The notes below the pieces were generated by a model, which ran no database searches, was not told the DNA's origin, and saw nothing but the letters and a program-made list of their open reading frames with translations. From the NCBI RefSeq assembly GCF_029867415.1, contig NC_081182.1:8748646-8812645 (forward strand): a DNA stretch of 64,000 nt, read 5' to 3'. This stretch comes from Vicia villosa (lineage: Eukaryota > Streptophyta > Magnoliopsida > Fabales > Fabaceae). This document shows, piece after piece, positions 54,696 through 64,000 of this stretch (position 1 is the first letter of the stretch; each line of letters opens with the position of its first letter). The position numbers were made by a program, and so were the translations under genes.

Positions 54696-56140
54696 CGTAT
54701 CCGGTGAGAACTAATATCTATTGTGAGAAACGATAACAAATAGAAAGAGGACCACAAAATTATTTCATCTGCAATGTTAACACTCTAGTGCTAAAGTTAA
54801 TGAATAAATAAAAAGTAGTATAAGTGGAAGAGTGAGAGAATGCCTGAAATGACGAGTGTTAGGCTTTATATAGTATGGTCGGTTAAAACCGTCTGCGTGT
54901 GATCTGACGTCTTACATAAGGAACTGTTCATTTGTCTTTGATGGTGGGCGATCATTCGAGGGTGAGGAGAAAGTGCGAGTCTCCTGGTTATGAGTCCCAT
55001 AAGCCATCAACGTCGTCACCAACATATGTTTTTGGACTAGACTTCACCATGGTTGGATTTTCCTAACATTGGTCTCGTGGCCAGCCCGAAAAAATTACCC
55101 TTAAAATGGGGAGACCTTTTAGAGTATTGGGTCTTTATCCTCTTCGATCGTGATCTTCGTGACTGGTTCATACCTTGTAGAAGTGGAATAGTTTGGAGAG
55201 TGAAAGTGGTTGACCTTGGGAACACTCACATTAAGTACAACTTTTATCCATAAAATACTTTGCAACGTTATTCAGACATGTGGGCCTAGATCCTTATGGT
55301 AGGGGGCAACGATGTGCTTTAGGATGTTCAAGTGCACTTGAGTGTCGTTGTGATCTCGAGATAAACTCATCTATTGATTTTTGTCTTCTTACCTTCCTCG
55401 TTCTACGTCGTTGATCGGTCTACTTTGCTCAATTATAAAAATGCAATTTCTACTTATAAGTTATGTTTTATCTTTTGCGCAAATGTCATTCTCTCTTTGC
55501 AAATTTCGATCATCTCTCCCTGAACTCAGGTGACATTTTTCTCTTCCTGTTTATTTTCCATTTCAGATTTCGCAACCCATTTGGTCTCTCACATTTTGAG
55601 TGATTTTTCATTATAACTTTTCCTCCACATCTCCAGATTTTGCTAAGTACCATTTCTTTTCCTTTTGTTTGCTATTATTGCTTTGTGATTTTTGTTTTTT
55701 AGCAATGGCCAACTTAGAAAATGAACTTGGAAACATTATACACATGCCAAATGATGATGACATTAACGATGACTCATCTTGCACAAGGGTGATAGACCTA
55801 GAAATGTAGGGTATTTCTCCTTTGGAAGATATTCGCCTTATTGCCATCTCATAGTCCTTAATGACAATTCTGATTCTAGGGAAGGTTTTATTGAAAATGG
55901 TGGTGAACTCGTGAATCCTTAGTCTGGGGAAACATAGATAATCTTGCAGAAGGAGCTAAACGGGTGATCTTGGATCATCTGTATCACGGAGAAGCCAACC
56001 TTAGTCCCTCGTCTTCTGCTTCTTGTGGCATAGGCGTATCTGGAAAATATGAGGGTTCATTTATACATTAAAGTAGTTGAGTCTTTGAATGTCTAGGAAC
56101 CTAGTCGCAAGGGAACATCTTCATTTCCATGGTCATTTTA
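54695..56140. other. Unrecognised intergenic DNA
   Basis: Less AT-rich than its flanks and containing a short D/N-rich open stretch (ENELGNIIHMPNDDDINDD, ~55703-55809) followed by many stops. It could be a decayed retroelement leader. I see no family signature. Confidence 0.25.
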
Positions 56141-56267
56141 GAGCGTGAGCATTCTCACCTACCCATCTTTTCGAGTGTGAACATCCTCATGTATCCATTT
56201 TTTGATCGTCAACATCCCCACGTATTCATCTTTTCGTGCTTATGCATCCTCACGTCCTCACCTTTTT
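56141..56267. repeat. Four-copy ~32-bp minisatellite
   Basis: Units at 56141-56172, 56173-56203, 56204-56235 and 56236-56267 share GTGARCATCCTCAYGTA and CCATYTTTT cores. The unit length is not a multiple of three. The array ends at the point where copia integrase homology begins. Confidence 0.75.
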
Positions 56268-57987
56268 GAGTACCTGCAGTAGTTTTGTGCCTTGCAACAC
56301 CAGAGGCTGCACAAAAACTGTCGAACGCCTCAATGCAAAATTCAAGACCATTGTCGATTCTCAACCTCTTAGCCTTACTGCCAATCTTATTTTTGACCAT
56401 AGTCTTCCAACTTTTGAAGTTCTCAAAATTTTCATCTTAGTCTTCTGGATGAATTCTCATAACATTCTGGATTGATCATCAACTATGAATAGAAATATCT
56501 TGCTCCTGAATGTGGTGGACACCTTGCAGGACCCCAAAGACCAGCTTGGATGTAATCAAGGGATCCATATGTTCTTTGTTTTCCTTTATTGAACTTCACT
56601 CTGCAAGATTTTCCTAGTACACGTGGTTCACAAAACTTAAGATTTTCGACTTTGTCTCCACCAAGCAGATTTTGTTTCCCTAATTCGACCAGACCCCTTT
56701 CACTGACATGGCCCAATGTCATGTGTCAAATCTCTGTCTTCGACAAAGGTTTCCTAGATGCAACATTTGTCGAACAACTTACTACTCCAACCACAAGGGT
56801 ATACAAGTCTTGTTTCTTCACGGCTCTCAAGACTTCCTTCGACCCCTCCATGACTTTTAGCATACTCTTCTCTCCTTGGAAAATATATCCTTTCTTGTAG
56901 AATTCACAAGGAGAAATCAAATTTCTCTTCAAATCAGGCACATACCTGACTTCAGTCAACAACTTTATTGACTCATCATAGAGCTTGAATCTCACAGATC
57001 CAACACCTGCAATCTAGCAAGCTTTGTTGTTTCCCAGCGATACAGATCCACCATTTTGATCACATAATTCCTCGAACAAGTATTTGTTTGGATTCATGTG
57101 CCAAGTGCAACCTGAATCCACCACTCCTTACTAAAATCATTGCTTGAAACCATAAGAACATCTGATGAGTCAAAATCATCTTAAACAATGGTTGCGTTGC
57201 CATTGTCCTTACCTTCATGATCTTTCAGACGTTCAGGGCACATCTTTCTTGTGTGACCTTCCTTCTTACAATGATAACATCGAATATCAAATACTTCGGT
57301 ACTGTAAGACTTCTGTTGACTTTTACCTTTCTTCTTGTCGAACTTAACATCCTTTCGCAAGAATTTTCCCTTAACGGCCAAACGTTCACCAATTGTCGAA
57401 GGTTTATGCTCTTTTTGTTCGTTCATGTCTTTAGAATACAAGGCTAATTGAATTTCTTCAAAGGTCGGGGACTCCCTTCCATACAAGAGAGTTTCTTTGA
57501 AGTGAGCACGTGTTATAGGCAAAACGCACAACAACGACAACGCTTGATCTTCATCATCGATGTTCACATCAATATTTTCAAGGTCAAGAATCAACTTGTT
57601 AAACATATCTAACTGCCCAACCAACACTTTGTCTTCAATCATCTTGAATGAATACAAAGCTTGCTTCATGTAGAGTCGATTTACCAACCATTTGGTTATG
57701 TACAAACTTTCAAGTTTCACCCATAACCCTGATGTCGTCGTCATCTTTGATACCTATCGAAGAACCTTATCACCAAGGCTCAACAAGATTGCGGCGTGGG
57801 CTTTCTCTAACATGGTTTTCTTTTCTTTTTCCATTAACACAACGTCCATAGCTGCCGTTCCCTTCAACGCTTCCAAACAACCCTGTTGGGCCATTAGGGC
57901 TTTCATCTTCAAGCGCCACAGATCGAAATCGCTCACTCCGGTGAAATTTTCAATCTCATACTTTGTTGAAGACATCTTCTCTTTCAA
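56268..57987 (-). pseudogene. Ty1/copia gag-integrase fragment
   Basis: Minus-strand frames give, in order: a gag start (SSTKYEIENFTGVSDFDLWR); UBN2-type gag (LWVKLESLYITKWLVNRLYM); a CCHC zinc knuckle CYHCKKEGHTRKMC; a GAG-pre-integrase segment (VRYVPDLKRNLISPCEFYKK ... LGHVSERGLVEL); and an integrase piece with RIDNGLEFC ending at GVARHKTTAGT. Frameshifts and stops separate them, the protease is largely lost near 57000-57180, and the homology stops before the integrase Glu. RT and RNase H are absent. Non-functional. Confidence 0.85.
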
Positions 57988-58285
57988 TCAAGATTACAAG
58001 TGTTACAAGAATAACAAATAACCCTCTCACTCTAAATTAGGATTTGCAGTAAAACTAACACACTAATTTAATGGATTTTTTTCACAAATACTCATTACAA
58101 GCTAATTTAAACAATTGAACATAATAAATAGGCCCAATTTGAATTACTAACAACCCTAGTATTTCAACTACACTTCAACTATAGTATGTAGGTCTTCGAC
58201 ACCAACATGTGAATATACTTCAGTGAAATGTATAAATTCGGTCGAATCAGAAACTATACTTCAATATCACGTCTCATTAACTCTT
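57988..58285 (-). mobile_element. Partial copia LTR fused to gag
   Basis: Read on the minus strand it follows the solo LTR at 25061-25501: ATATTGAAGTATAG / GATTCGACCGAA, GTGTCGAAGACC, CTAGGGTTGTTAG, then GAGTGAGAGGGTTATTTGTT and CTTGTAATCTTG. It then passes directly into the gag ATG region. The last ~100 bp of the LTR and the primer-binding site are missing. Confidence 0.65.
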
Positions 58286-59584
58286 GTAGCTTTTATAGCT
58301 TATTTTATTTAGTGAGAGCATACGTTTGATGAGTCTTGGATTTTTTTTCAAAACATTTGTTATATCTCAAACATTTTTCTGCTATGAAGTTATGTCTGGT
58401 GTTGTTATTTCTTGATTTTGGGATTTTGGCACTGTATTACAAAACTGAATAACAAATAATTTTAAAATTATAATATAAAGTATCGTTAAGTTACATTGAT
58501 TCAAACTCATGACAATTTATTAATTTATTTTAAATAATAAAATTATGGTCAATAGAAGTCGATAAAAAAGAAATATAAGTGTGAATTTAAAAATTAAAAC
58601 ATAAAGAATGAAATGATAAAACAAATTTTAATAACTTTTATTTGTCATTAATCATAATTTCAGTTTATAAATTAATAGCTTCTGAAGAATTAATAAACTA
58701 TAAGCTGCAACTTGCAAGGTGGATAGTCTGAATTGTTATGTCCTGGACCCTACGGTCATTTGTAACAATAGGCATCCAATGTGGCTACAAAAATAAATTT
58801 GTACACTCACTTTATTAATCTCATATAAAAGGTTTAATAATTTCTTTAGTATTTGAAAATAGTTTTAATTTTTTTTACTCAAACAGAGTATTTGAAAATA
58901 TTTTTTTTTCTAATTAAGGAGGTAATTTTTTTACCATTTTAATTTCACCTATTATGAGTGAGATAAAAGATTAAAATAAATATTATATAAAAATTTTAGA
59001 GATACTAAAATAAATAAACAAGAATTTAAAAGAGAGAAATATTTACAAGAAATAAGAATAAAAAGTAAAACTTCTATTCCTCCTTAACTTTCCTCTTATT
59101 GGAAAATCTTCAACTTCTTTTCACGAGATTATTATTTTTTTTAATAAAAAATAAGTGATGAATTTGTTACTTAAAATTAAATTAAAATATTGTTTTAGCA
59201 ATTTTGTTTTAAATTTCTTTTATAAGCCTGAATTAACTACAAACAATTTTAATACTCACCCTCATAGCATAAGTCAGAGTCAAATTCTCAAACAATGTGT
59301 TAAGTTAGATATTAGAGTTATATTTGTGTTGTTGGAGAGTCTTACATTGTTTAGATTTTTTGTTTGTATATATGTGTAAAGGCAACCTCACCCTTTAACA
59401 TATTTTTTGGGTTGAGATCCAAACACATTTAATAGATAAATCGTCTATTCCTTCATCACTGACATAAAAAATATCATGAATATCGACAAAGCCTTTTGTG
59501 TATGTTGTAAGCCGTGTTTGTGACCTATGGTTAATCCAATAGCTAAAATATTATATTAAGGGTGATAAAATCGTAGTAACTATA
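58286..59584. other. AT-rich intergenic DNA
   Basis: No gene or element was recognised with confidence. Confidence 0.35.
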
Positions 59585-59775
59585 CTAGAGGTAGATGTGG
59601 GAATATGTCAGACCAATTAACATGAGCATACGATCTAGCGCTCAATAGACTTTTTTATAAGTCAATTTTATTAAAAAGGCTAGGCCACGACCACGAGCCA
59701 TAAAAATACCTTTAAGACCTATCAGGTTAGCATATTTAAATGAATATAAATAACTTTATTGTTATTATGTGAAGG
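59585..59775. mobile_element. Fragment of the hAT-like family seen in the RsmI intron
   Basis: It starts TAGAGGTAGATGTGGGAATATG and contains AAAAGGCTAGGCC, CTTTAAGACCTATCAGG and TTTAAATGAATATAAATAA, collinear with the element at 42441-43343. It breaks off at the retroelement sequence on the right. Confidence 0.6.
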
Positions 59776-59914
59776 TGGTTTAGAAACTCAAAGAGCCATG
59801 TGCCTCCTATACTTCATTGAGAAATTTGGTTAATCATGTGAAGGTGGTTTAGAAACTCTTGCTTTTGTTTTTACTTTGATTGAGGACAAGCAAAGATTCA
59901 AGTTGGGGAGAGTT
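59776..59914 (+). mobile_element. 3'-internal end of an Athila-like retrotransposon with PPT
   Basis: GAGGACAAGCAAAGATTCAA followed by the purine tract AGTTGGGGAGAGT directly precedes TGATAAGTGC, as in the 3' internal end of plant gypsy elements. A 22-bp direct repeat (TGTGAAGGTGGTTTAGAAAC) occurs at ~59769 and ~59837. Confidence 0.7.
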
Positions 59915-61305
59915 TGATAAGTGCTTTATTCATGCTAAAATGACTTATTATAACATAGCACTTATCTTGCTTATTTGACCTATTTCTCACATAAAAACCC
60001 CCAATTATTGAATAAACTATTATTGTGCAAGATTACTTGGCTTGGTTTGTTTTGTGCAGGATTTGGCCTTAAAGCAAAAACCAGAAAACAGAGCATTCGC
60101 TGCAGCGAACTATATTTCGCTGTAGCGAACTCCAGGCACTCAAAGGCAAAAATCCAGAAACAGTGCATTCGCTGCAGCGAAAGGTAGCGAAGGCCCGATT
60201 CGCTGCAGCGAACCATATTTCGCTGTAGCGAATGAAGTCAGAATCAAACTTCCCAGTTTCGCTAGCAGCAAGCAGTAGCGAGGTACATTCGCTGCAGCGA
60301 ACCATATTTCGCTGTAGCGAATTTTGGCGGTTTCTAGAAGATTTGAATTTCTTAAAGCTGAAGAAAACATTCGCTGTAGCGAAATATCCTTCGCGTAGCG
60401 AACTCTGGCGGTTCAACAAAGACTTAACCCTGAAGCAAACGTTCGCTGTAGCGAACTTTTGTTCGCGTAGCGAACTCAGGCGGCCAGAACTGCTATAAAA
60501 GGAGCAGAACTCATTTCAGAAAGCATTCATTCAGTTTCTATCATTGTAACACTTTTGTAATAGCAGTAGAATAGAAATATAAGAGGTTTTTAGGGAGAAG
60601 GAGCTGGAGATACATCGAGAGTCGAGAAATCGTCATTGATGTCGTTCCAACTCAAATCTTCCATTGAGCTTCAAACTACCATGAGTAGCTAAATCCCTCT
60701 CTTGTTGGGATTGGTCGTAGTTCACCAAACAGTATGTATTTTCTTTGATCATGGCGTTATATATAATTTATGTTTGAATCATTATCGTTGTTATCTTCGT
60801 TTTACTGTTTATTTCATGGATTGAATTGATATTGACAAATACGATTCTAATCTCGATCCAAGATAACAACTATTAAACTCTAAATGCTAGACATAGATTT
60901 AGGTTTAATATTCACTTCAAGTATTGAAACTTAATGCTACCGTATCGTTTAATAGGCTGAGAAATCGTCGATTAAACCATAAGGTAGAAATCTCAACAAA
61001 CGTTTAGACATGAACTTTGTTGTGAGCAATACGTGATGATATTGAAACAAGCATACATTATGTATAAATGATTTAAGATTTACATATTGAATCGATGGAT
61101 GAAAACCAATTCCCAACAAGTCTATTCCTCTAAACTTATCTTTCGGTATTTACGCATTTTTACTTTCCGTAACTTTCAACCAAACAAACTTGAAACCTTA
61201 TGCTTAGAACTATAGAAATTGTTGAACGGTTTTGATATCGCTCCAATCCCTGTGGATACGATAATATAAAATACTTACATTTGAATTGTACTTTCTACAA
61301 CATCA
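59915..61305 (+). mobile_element. Athila-like Ty3/gypsy LTR
   Basis: This 1391-bp LTR begins TGATAAGTGC and ends CTACAACATCA, with terminal TGAT/ATCA. It contains at least six copies of TTCGCTGCAGCGAAC-type palindromes (60097-60475), a TATAAAA box at 60493-60499, and a PBS immediately downstream. It shares ATGAGTAGCTAAATCCC with the solo LTR at 34 kb. Confidence 0.8.
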
Positions 61306-61308
61306 AAT

Positions 61309-61326
61309 TGGCGCCGTTGCCGGGGA
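61309..61326 (+). promoter_or_regulatory. Primer-binding site (tRNA-Asp type)
   Basis: TGGCGCCGTTGCCGGGGA lies four bases after the LTR end. It matches the tRNA-Asp-complementary PBS used by Athila/Tat-type gypsy elements. Confidence 0.85.
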
Positions 61327-61463
61327 TTGGTGTTTAAGATATTAAAACATCGCAATTGTTTCTATACTTTTAAGCTTTGTGAATCTGTTTATATATTGTA
61401 TATATTTTTCTGTTTTTCGCAACTTTTGCTCAAGTGTTTGGATAGGTGAAAGAAATTTTGTTT

Positions 61464-63470
61464 ATGCTTCGAGGCAAAAGTTCAAAGGAACAACTTCTTT
61501 TTGATCCCGAGATCGAAAGAACAATCCGAAAGAACAAAAGGCAAACAAAGAGGAAAAAACAACTATCCAAACAGAAAAACCAAAAGAAAGGAGCTTCTAC
61601 ATCAAATACTTCCTCAAATCATCCTATCAAAGAGACAATGGCCGAAGAAAACCATGTGGAACCACCCTGCGAAAGCAGCCCAAGACGGTTCGCTCATCTC
61701 ACCAATAACCCAGCCGCACGACGAGCTGAGATGAAAACAGGTATGCTACAAATCATGTACGCTAACCCTTTTTCAGGCTTGGACCATGAAGATCCATACA
61801 CCCACCTCACCAAATTCTATGAGATCGCTGGTACATTAGGAACACTGGCAGCCGAAGAAGAAGCCGTGTTCATGAGACTATTTCCGCACTCGTTGATTGG
61901 GAAAGCAAAGGAATGGTATCTCGATCAATCAACAGAAACCATGACCAATTGGAACGTTTTGGAGAAAAAATTTCTTAGCAGGTTTTTCTCACATAATCGA
62001 TTCATGGACGCGAAAACAGCCATCGCCACATTTACTCAAGCCGCAAATGAAACATTATGTGAAGCATGGGAACGTTATAAATCCATGCTAAGAAAGTGTC
62101 TAAATCATGGTTTTGATAACCTCTCACAAATCCACATCTTCCGCAATGGATTGCTACCTCAACCGAAACTCTTACTCGACGCAACAGCTGGTGGCTCGTT
62201 ATTAGCAAAAAGCGCAGAAGAAGCAGCGGCTATTATCAACAAAATGGCTCTCACAGACCACCAAGTGCAACACAATCGAGGTAACATGCAAAAGAAAGCT
62301 GGAATTTTGGAATTAGGCACGAATGACACAATCCTGGCCCAAAATAAACTGCTCACTCAAACTATGGAAGAATTAACAAAACAATTATCCAATCTACCTC
62401 AACAACTCAAAGAAATGCACGGTTCGTCAAGCACATCACAACAAGTAGCTGTTTGTGAGTTATGCACAGGGGATCACCAAACTGGTTTTTGCCCTCCACT
62501 CAATGAAGAGGTGAACTATCTTGGAAATCAACAACAAAGGCAAACTCCATACCAAAATAACCAAGGTTATCCGTACAACAACAACACAAGCTATGGCCAA
62601 AACAGATCAAATCAATACCAAAGTTACACGCATTCAGACAAGCTTTCAAAGATAGAGGATACCTTGAATCAATTTATGCAACTGTCCATGGCAAACCAGA
62701 AAAACACCGATGCATCAATACGAAATCTTGAAACGCAAGTTGGACAAATTGCAAAGCAACTAAGTGATCAACAAAGAGGTACGTTCACCGCATCTACTCA
62801 AACCAATCCAAAAGAGAATTGCAATTCAATCACAACAATAAAAGTAGAAGTGGTTGAAAATAAAGTTGGGGAGAGTGAAAAAGAAAAGATGGTGGTGATG
62901 GAAAATCAAGAAGAAAACAATGAAAAGAAGGATGAAGCAAAGGCGACCGATCCTGGACAAGTTACCTTACCAGTTACCATTGGAAATATCTATTTTGATA
63001 ATGCTTTAGTTGATCTTGGAGCAAGCGTCAATCTTCTTCCATTATCCACCATGAGAAAGATTGAAGATCTTCATTTGAGCCCTACGACAATGAAATTACA
63101 ACTTGCTGACAAGTCAACCACAAAACCAATTGGCGTGATGAAAGACGTAAAGATCAAATTGGAGAGTTTTCAATATTCAACTGACTTTGTGGTAATAAGC
63201 ATGAACGGTAATGAACACGGCCCTCCAATCTTAGGTCGTCCCTTCATAAAATTGGCAAGAATGATGATTGACGTGGATGAAAGGAAAATGAAGGTAAGGC
63301 ACAAAGATGGAGAAATCAATTTCACATTGTTTCAACACAAGGAGGATGATTATTCCAAAGATAAAGCTCCTGATGAATTAGGCCTGGAAGCATTAAAAGA
63401 AATGGACAAGAAAGAAAGGCCAAAGGATGGTGGCAAGGACATTTTGACGAATTCATACAAACCACCATAA
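61464..63470 (+). CDS. Athila-like gag-protease polyprotein
   Basis: An open frame of 668 codons from the first ATG (61464). The open reading extends 18 nt further upstream from a GTG, which is unlikely to be used. A basic N-terminus (RKNKRQTKRKKQLSKQKNQK) is followed by the retrotransposon gag fold (AKEWYLDQSTETMTNWNVLE, KKFLSRFFSHNRFMDAKTAI, FRNGLLPQPKLLLDATAGG). Then come a compact zinc-knuckle-like CELCTGDHQTGFC, a Q/N-rich coiled-coil stretch, and a retropepsin-type segment with ALVDLGASVNLLPLS (catalytic Asp ~516) and PPILGRPFIKLA. Gag packages element RNA and the protease would process it. The frame is intact, so the copy is young or selected, but it ends after the protease without reverse transcriptase. 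This is an LTR-retrotransposon gene, not a host gene. Confidence 0.88.
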   Translation: MLRGKSSKEQLLFDPEIERTIRKNKRQTKRKKQLSKQKNQKKGASTSNTSSNHPIKETMAEENHVEPPCESSPRRFAHLTNNPAARRAEMKTGMLQIMYANPFSGLDHEDPYTHLTKFYEIAGTLGTLAAEEEAVFMRLFPHSLIGKAKEWYLDQSTETMTNWNVLEKKFLSRFFSHNRFMDAKTAIATFTQAANETLCEAWERYKSMLRKCLNHGFDNLSQIHIFRNGLLPQPKLLLDATAGGSLLAKSAEEAAAIINKMALTDHQVQHNRGNMQKKAGILELGTNDTILAQNKLLTQTMEELTKQLSNLPQQLKEMHGSSSTSQQVAVCELCTGDHQTGFCPPLNEEVNYLGNQQQRQTPYQNNQGYPYNNNTSYGQNRSNQYQSYTHSDKLSKIEDTLNQFMQLSMANQKNTDASIRNLETQVGQIAKQLSDQQRGTFTASTQTNPKENCNSITTIKVEVVENKVGESEKEKMVVMENQEENNEKKDEAKATDPGQVTLPVTIGNIYFDNALVDLGASVNLLPLSTMRKIEDLHLSPTTMKLQLADKSTTKPIGVMKDVKIKLESFQYSTDFVVISMNGNEHGPPILGRPFIKLARMMIDVDERKMKVRHKDGEINFTLFQHKEDDYSKDKAPDELGLEALKEMDKKERPKDGGKDILTNSYKPP

Positions 63471-64000
63471 AGCTTACTCGAAATAGGCGTCGAGCTAACG
63501 ACGTTAAACAAGCACTTGTTGGGAGGTAACCCAACTTTTCATTTCTTTCATTTCCTTTATGCATAATTAATAGATTAGTAGGAAGAAAATGGCATGACAT
63601 AGCACAAAGAAAATTCTGCAGAAAACAGAATTATGCAGAGTTCGCTACGCGAAGCCCTGCTTCGCTGCAGCGAACGCAGCAAGTTCAGCAAAAATCTTTG
63701 CCAATCATGCCATCTTCTTCATTTTTTGTGTGTTTTCACTTTTGAGCTATAGATGACTTATGACCAATTCATGATGCTTGTTGTCCTCTAACGATGAATT
63801 GAAAGAAGAAGCATAGAGTGGAAGATCAATTTCACTTAAACCAAAAGAACAAGGTTAAGGACATGAGTTGAAAGGATTGCACTATCCAAGGTACATGTTT
63901 AATGCTTTCTTAGAATTTAGCATATACATGACATGAGTAGGCTGCATAAAACCAGTTCATTCAAACCTATGCCATGACATGTTTTCATATGAATCACTAA
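63471..64000 (+). mobile_element. Athila-like internal region after gag-protease
   Basis: GAGCTAACGACGTTAAACAA and TTGTTGGGAGGTAACCCAAC (63492-63533) are a conserved spacer usually seen downstream of pol in these elements. At 63641-63676 TTCGCTACGCGAA and TTCGCTGCAGCGAAC reappear, the same palindromes as in the LTR. The element continues off the right edge. Confidence 0.65.

Noticed and set aside
60097..60475. CRISPR-like regular array
   Set aside because: Repeats are palindromes with irregular spacing inside a plant gypsy LTR; no spacer structure and no cas genes.
60069..60498. Overlapping open frames with repeated RCSE/FAAAN residues
   Set aside because: They arise from translating the TTCGCTGCAGCGAAC array in the LTR on both strands.

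Overview
This is plant nuclear DNA. It is AT-rich and spliced, with GT-AG introns of 90 bp to about 1.9 kb, and it is dominated by plant transposable elements (hAT, Mutator-like, PIF/Harbinger-like, L1-type LINE, Ty1/copia, Athila-type Ty3/gypsy) and long (TA)n arrays. The repeat families, including MULEs with a plant mobile domain, a 'putative plant transposon protein' retroelement and CACGGGTGCCCGTG-bearing gypsy LTRs, look papilionoid-legume-like. That placement is inference.

Five host protein-coding genes can be resolved exon by exon. (1) 1-3845 (-): a GT4-type Golgi/ER glycosyltransferase, its 3' end cut by the window edge. (2) 10412-12213 (-): a short BEL1-like TALE homeodomain factor. 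(3) 29383-31472 (-): a second, longer BEL1-like factor. (4) 41751-45974 (+): an organellar RsmI-type 16S rRNA 2'-O-methyltransferase of the tetrapyrrole methylase family. (5) 47316-50970 (-): a full-length cytokinin oxidase/dehydrogenase. Genes 1 to 3 resemble the Arabidopsis neighbourhood BLH3 / glycosyltransferase / BLH11 (At1g75410-At1g75430), so the left half is probably a conserved gene block inflated by transposons.

Between the genes lie: a degenerate MULE with a plant-mobile-domain pseudogene and a nested hAT (4.2-7.8 kb); a FAR1/MURA-type MULE pseudogene (16.7-18.8 kb); a copy of the 3' flank of the second BEL1 gene broken up by a hAT, a Stowaway-like piece, a Harbinger-like MITE and a (TA)43 expansion (18.9-21.9 kb); a LINE interrupted by a solo copia LTR (23.85-26.96 kb); a solo gypsy LTR (34.0-35.4 kb); a 'plant transposon protein' retroelement with its 3' LTR (35.9-39 kb); two hairpin elements embedded in (TA)n (53.9-54.7 kb); a minus-strand copia gag-pol fragment (56.3-58.3 kb); and an Athila-like element with LTR, PBS and gag-protease but no reverse transcriptase in view (59.8-64 kb).

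I found no CRISPR array, no convincing tRNA or rRNA gene, and no clearly novel multigene system. The most informative features are insertions that can be dated relative to one another, because target-site duplications, an empty-site paralogue or rejoined reading frames are visible. Also notable are short palindromic arrays in three LTRs, next to the TATA box in two of them. Exon boundaries, motifs and TSDs were read by eye; family names come from recalled family features, not searches.
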